NCBI GenBank assembly: GCA_052390275.1 | Contig: JBQTHD010000028.1 | Coordinates: 1 to 42,173 of the forward strand | Origin: JBQTHD01 sp052390275 | GTDB taxonomy: Bacteria; Actinomycetota; Acidimicrobiia; Acidimicrobiales; AC-14 | Direction: 5' to 3' | DNA: 42,173 nucleotides | Part shown: one piece after another, positions 39,303 through 42,173 of the stretch | How positions within the stretch are numbered: the stretch's first letter is position 1 | Layout: the number at the start of each line of letters is the position of its first letter | Made by a program: the position numbers and the translations under genes | Notes under the pieces: generated by a model | Seen by the model: the letters and a program-made list of their open reading frames with translations, nothing else | Databases searched by the model: none | What the model was told of the DNA's origin: nothing

Positions 39303-40762
39303 GCCTCGGCATCCCCCGACCCGAGCCTCGAACCCTGGCCTTCGCCGGCGCCCTGCTGCTGTCCCTGGCCGGGGCAGGGCTCACCCTCTGGGGCATGCCG
39401 CCCACCACCGCGACAGGCAGGCCCGGTCCGGGCCGCGAGGCGCCGGTGACCGCCACCGATGTGGGGACCGGCCGCCGCAGCCACTCACCGACTCTGGCCT
39501 CCGACCCCACCGACGATCGCGTCGCGGTCGTGGTCCACGGCGTCGACGGATCGAGCGGGGGGTGCGGCGTCGCCCTCTCGGGCGACGGTGGAGACTCGTG
39601 GGTGCCGGCTGCCGCCGCTGTGGGGCTGCCGCCGGACGTCGACCGCTGCTCGGAGCCCGATGCCGCCTTCGACCACCGGGGGCGGCTCCATGTTCTCTTC
39701 ACCGGGCTGGCGGCCAACTCCGATGTCCCGGTGGGCGCGTACCTCGCCGTCTCCGACGACCGGGGCACGAGCTTCGGCCCACCGCAGCGAGTGCTGGGGC
39801 CGGCGCGCGGCGCCCGCCTTGCCGTCACCGCTCCGGCGGGCGGCTCGTCGCGGATCCACCTGGCCTGGTCGGCGGTCGAGGGCGGTGAGATCCTGGCCGC
39901 CCACTCCGACGATGGCGGCCGCACCTTCTCCGGCCCAGAGCCGGTCAGCGATCCCTTGCGCCCGCCTCGGTCAGGCCCCGACCTCGCCGTGGACCCCGAC
40001 GGCGGTGTCCTGGTGGGCTTCCTGGCCGCAAGCGACGAGGCGAGCGGGCGGTCCGCTCCTGGCGGCCCCGCGTCCGGCAGCGGGAGGTGGCAGGTGATGA
40101 CGGCGTCGACGGCCGGCGAGGACGGATTCGGCGCCGCCGTCGTGGTCGACGACGCCGTGGTGCCGAGCCGGTCGACCTCCGGTAGCCCACCGGCGGTGGC
40201 CGCGGCCGGCGGGCGCACCTGCCTGGCCTGGACCGACGGCCGTTATGGCGATCCCGACGTGCTCCTTCGCTGCCGGCGGGAGGGCGCGGGCTGGGAGCCG
40301 GCTCGGCGGGTGAACGACGACGCCCGGGGCAACGGCTACTGGCAGTACCAGCCCGGGCTGGCCATGGCCGCCAACGGCCGCATCGACGTGGCCTTCTACG
40401 ACCGCCGCAACAACCTGCGCAACCTCCTCACCGGCGTGGCCTTCGCCTACTCCTACGATGCCGAGCGGTTCAGCGCCAACGTGTTCATGAGCCGCCCTCC
40501 CTTCGACGGCGGCCTGCTGGCCGGCTCGGCGGCGGTGGGCCCGGGGGTGACACTGGTGGCCGGCCCCACCAGCTCCCTGGCCGCCTGGGCCGACACCCGC
40601 AACGCCTCCGACGCCGGCCTGGTGGCCGACATCTACTCGGCCCGGGCCACGCTGCTCTTCGCCTCTCGCCGGCCGCCCTGGGCCCTGCCGGCCGGAGCGG
40701 CGGTGGCGGCCGCCGGTGCCGCCGGCCTGTGGGCGTTCCGCCGGAGGGAGCCGCTCCCATGA
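39299..40762 (+). CDS. Secreted sialidase-like (BNR/Asp-box) beta-propeller protein
   Basis: 487 residues from GTG 39299. It has an N-terminal hydrophobic signal/anchor (TLAFAGALLLSLAGAGLTLW) and a C-terminal hydrophobic segment (ALPAGAAVAAAGAAGLWAF) followed by RRREPLP, so it is probably anchored at one or both ends. At least three Asp-box motifs are visible: SGDGGDSW (94-101), SDDRGTSF (152-159), SDDGGRTF (203-210), spaced as propeller blades. YDRRNNLRNLLTGVAFAYSY and AWADTRNASDAGLVADIY fit the exo-alpha-sialidase superfamily. I could not locate a complete Arg triad with Glu/Tyr, so sialidase activity is not claimed; a binding role is as likely. Third gene of the surface operon, coupled on both sides by four-base overlaps. 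Confidence 0.78.
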   Translation: MSLGIPRPEPRTLAFAGALLLSLAGAGLTLWGMPPTTATGRPGPGREAPVTATDVGTGRRSHSPTLASDPTDDRVAVVVHGVDGSSGGCGVALSGDGGDSWVPAAAAVGLPPDVDRCSEPDAAFDHRGRLHVLFTGLAANSDVPVGAYLAVSDDRGTSFGPPQRVLGPARGARLAVTAPAGGSSRIHLAWSAVEGGEILAAHSDDGGRTFSGPEPVSDPLRPPRSGPDLAVDPDGGVLVGFLAASDEASGRSAPGGPASGSGRWQVMTASTAGEDGFGAAVVVDDAVVPSRSTSGSPPAVAAAGGRTCLAWTDGRYGDPDVLLRCRREGAGWEPARRVNDDARGNGYWQYQPGLAMAANGRIDVAFYDRRNNLRNLLTGVAFAYSYDAERFSANVFMSRPPFDGGLLAGSAAVGPGVTLVAGPTSSLAAWADTRNASDAGLVADIYSARATLLFASRRPPWALPAGAAVAAAGAAGLWAFRRREPLP

Positions 40763-41241
40763 TGGCGGCCCGCGCTCTCGCCGCAGTGGCGATGGCCTCG
40801 GCGCTGGGCGCGGCCGGCGCATCGTGCTCGGGCCGGCCCGACGCCACCGGGCGCCGGCTGCCGCCCGCGCCGGCATCGCTCACGGTCACCATGGCCGACT
40901 TCTACTTCGTGCACGCCAACCGGGCGCCGGCCGGGCGGGTGGTGTTCGAGGTGACCAACGCCGGCCGCTTCCCGCACCGGCTCAGTCTCTTCCGACTCGA
41001 CGACGCCGCCCCGCCGGCGAGAGAGCTGCCGTGGACCGGCCCCGACCGGCCCGGAGCCGCCCTGGCCGTCATGCCCGTGCTCGCCCCCGACGAATCCGGC
41101 ACCTTCGCCGTCGACTTGGTGGCCGGCGCCCGCTACGCCATGGCCTCGCTCATCGCCGGACCCGACGGCGTCCCCGACGCCCAGCGAGGAATGGTCACCG
41201 AGCTTCGCGCCGCCGCCCGTTCGACCGGGGCCGGCTTGTAA
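40759..41241 (+). CDS. Cupredoxin-fold-like secreted protein lacking copper ligands
   Basis: 160 residues from ATG 40759 (ATGA overlap with the BNR gene). Signal peptide ARALAAVAMASALGAAGASC with a weak lipobox (GASC). The mature part looks like a cupredoxin: LTVTMADFYFVHANRAPAGR, VVFEVTNAGRFPHRLSLF (with one His), LAPDESGTFAVDLVAGARYA. In copper-binding members the end reads Y-C--PGH---GM; here it is YAMASLIAGPDGVPDAQRGM, so the Cys and second His are absent and copper binding is unlikely. Last gene of the surface operon; it may be a structural or binding partner of the other secreted proteins. Confidence 0.7.
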   Translation: MMAARALAAVAMASALGAAGASCSGRPDATGRRLPPAPASLTVTMADFYFVHANRAPAGRVVFEVTNAGRFPHRLSLFRLDDAAPPARELPWTGPDRPGAALAVMPVLAPDESGTFAVDLVAGARYAMASLIAGPDGVPDAQRGMVTELRAAARSTGAGL

Positions 41242-41284
41242 GCGCGGGCCAAGCTGACCTGTCGACGAGCTATCTCTTCGTCAT
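41242..41284 (-). pseudogene. vapC 5' stump with an amber fifth codon
   Basis: An ATG at 41284 overlaps the vapB stop exactly as vapC normally does (ATGA). It reads MTKR, then TAG, then LVDRSAWPALTS. VapC toxins of this type begin M-xRYL(L/V)D-SA, so the stop stands where Tyr is expected, and the first catalytic Asp follows. After about a dozen codons the sequence runs into the cupredoxin-like gene. The toxin is both interrupted and truncated. Confidence 0.6.
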
Positions 41285-41499
41285 CGCCAAGCCGCCGCCA
41301 TCACCTCCGGATCGGAGAGGTCGGTGATAGCGCTGGAGAATGCGCGCAGTAGGGCGGTGACATCATCGACCCCCTGTCGCCGCTCGGCCAGAACCCCTTC
41401 CAGCGCCTGCCTCACCGTTTCCTTGTACGTCGTCGTGCCCAGGGCCGTCTGCGCCGAGTGAAGTAGGCGGTCGTCGATGTCGATCAAGCGTTTCGTCAC
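41281..41499 (-). CDS. vapB: VapB-type antitoxin, orphan
   Basis: A 72-residue antitoxin of the DUF2191 type. MTKRLIDIDDRLLHSAQTAL, then GTTTYKETVRQALEGVLAER, is the ribbon-helix-helix part characteristic of this VapB group. The tail VTALLRAFSSAITDLSDPEV ends in MAAAWR, where the toxin-binding segment lies. Length and motifs are normal, so the antitoxin looks intact, but its toxin is reduced to a stump directly behind it. It may persist as a regulator, as an anti-addiction factor, or merely be on the way out. Confidence 0.82.
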   Translation of the reverse strand: MTKRLIDIDDRLLHSAQTALGTTTYKETVRQALEGVLAERRQGVDDVTALLRAFSSAITDLSDPEVMAAAWR

Positions 41500-41581
41500 G
41501 GGCGTCCTCCGGCGGGAGATATCAAGCCGTCAAGTACGCCCTCAGTCATGAGGCGCTCGGGCGCCGGCGCCGGCGCCGGCG

Positions 41582-41866
41582 TCAATTCCGCACCAGGCCC
41601 AGCGACGCCATGGCCAGGACCACGGTGACGAGGGCGATGATCATGGTGCGCGTTTGGGCGCTCATCCTGTCGACGAGGTCGGCCCGCAGGTCGGCCAGGC
41701 CGGCGGCCAAGTCGCCCCTGAACTCAACTCGCAGCGCCCCCATCTCGGTTCTCAGCGCTCCCATCTCGACCCGCAACGTCGCGGTCTCGGCGCGCATCCG
41801 TTCCTCGAGCCCGTCGAGATCACGCTTGGTGGCGACGTCGGCCCAGCGCACCGGCGCTGTCGTCAA
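41582..41866 (-). CDS. Coiled-coil protein with C-terminal TM (copy 2)
   Basis: 94 residues from ATG 41866, overlapping the upstream copy's stop (ATGA). VRWADVATKRDLDGLEERM is followed by a heptad-rich coiled coil (RAETATLRVEMGALRTEMGA), a linker, LVDRMSAQTRTMIIALVTVV and LAMASLGLVRN: a single C-terminal membrane segment. It is a near-duplicate of the next gene at DNA and protein level but lacks that gene's N-terminal YTRLESVLGAEPATTLMS region. Similar proteins (DUF1640-like in appearance) are common in actinobacteria; function unknown. A GC-rich (GCCGGC)n stretch lies just past its stop. Confidence 0.75.
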   Translation of the reverse strand: MTTAPVRWADVATKRDLDGLEERMRAETATLRVEMGALRTEMGALRVEFRGDLAAGLADLRADLVDRMSAQTRTMIIALVTVVLAMASLGLVRN

Positions 41867-42173
41867 CTACGCACCAGGCCCAACGAGGCCATGGCCAGGA
41901 CGACGGTGACCAGGGCGATGATCATGGTTCGGGTCTGTGCGGCCATCTTGTCGACGAGGTCGGCCCGCAAGCCGGATAGGTCACCCTTGAACTCAAGCCG
42001 CAGCGCTCCCATCTCGGTTCGGAGCGCCCGCATCTCGATGTGCATTCGTTCCTCGAGGCCGTCGAGATCACGCTTGGTCGCCACATCGGCCCAGCCCACG
42101 GGAGGCAGGTGCGACATCAAGGTGGTGGCGGGTTCGGCGCCCAGCACGCTTTCCAGGCGGGTGTACAGCTCGT
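41863..42173 (-). CDS. Coiled-coil protein with C-terminal TM (copy 1), 5' end beyond the window
   Basis: At least 102 residues; the frame is open to the window edge and begins there with ELYTRLESVLGAEPATTLMS, then HLPPVGWADVATKRDLDGLE, a shorter coiled coil, LVDKMAAQTRTMIIALVTVV and LAMASLGLVRS. The LYTRLE...LG-E-ATTLM segment is the normal N-terminus of this family, so the true start lies beyond 42173. From VGWADVAT onward it is about 80 % identical to copy 2, and the underlying DNA repeats with a period of about 283 bases, so the two arose by tandem duplication. Confidence 0.75.
   Translation of the reverse strand, partial: ELYTRLESVLGAEPATTLMSHLPPVGWADVATKRDLDGLEERMHIEMRALRTEMGALRLEFKGDLSGLRADLVDKMAAQTRTMIIALVTVVLAMASLGLVRS

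Noticed and set aside
41555..41581. GGCGCC/GCCGGC run behind the coiled-coil gene as a terminator
   Set aside because: Self-complementary GC run without a clear loop or T-tract; cannot be distinguished from simple GC-rich sequence.

Overview
The window is GC-rich (roughly 68-70 % by eye) and densely coded on both strands. Frequent GTG starts, an acyl-CoA carboxylase beta/epsilon gene pair, an actinobacterial-type dnaX and an Rv0623-type VapB all point to an actinomycete. An Acidimicrobiia-like lineage is my best guess, but no rRNA or other taxonomic marker is present.

Layout. 1-5721: a truncated aspartate kinase; an anchored cyclophilin; an S51 peptidase; a small low-GC islet holding a DNA methyltransferase and the remains of an antitoxin/nucleotidyltransferase pair; then a calcineurin-like phosphoesterase and AccE. 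5718-13888: AccD, an MFS permease, a HigA-like stump, and a housekeeping minus-strand cluster (PNKP-like HAD phosphatase, dnaX, ybaB, recR, two micro-ORFs, 5'-3' exonuclease). 14162-21070: a secreted choice-of-anchor I protein, a broken vapC, a CsoR/CstR-type operon ending in a TauE::rhodanese fusion, a CrtI-like oxidoreductase and acetyl-CoA synthetase. 21071-23705: a sparse stretch, an intact vapBC and a MidA/NDUFAF7-type methyltransferase. 23832-28873: a tightly packed plus-strand set (lone ABC ATPase, secreted anchored protein, lipoprotein, and a 907-residue FtsH-like protein with two AAA+ modules). 28920-31813: a membrane protein, a DM13 lipoprotein and a vanadium-haloperoxidase/PAP2-like lipoprotein. 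31919-41241: a LuxR-type ATPase regulator with a small membrane protein, divergent from a four-gene overlapping operon (membrane-anchored protein, GT39-like glycosyltransferase, BNR-repeat protein, cupredoxin-like protein). 41242-42173: an intact vapB whose vapC has an amber fifth codon and is cut off, then tandem coiled-coil/TM genes running off the window.

Three themes stand out. First, toxin-antitoxin debris recurs at gene boundaries: five modules or remnants, only one intact. Second, translationally coupled micro-ORFs occur in two operons. Third, two proteins have unusual architecture: the double-AAA FtsH and the TauE::rhodanese chimera, the latter sitting behind a repressor with the Cys-only signature of persulfide sensors.
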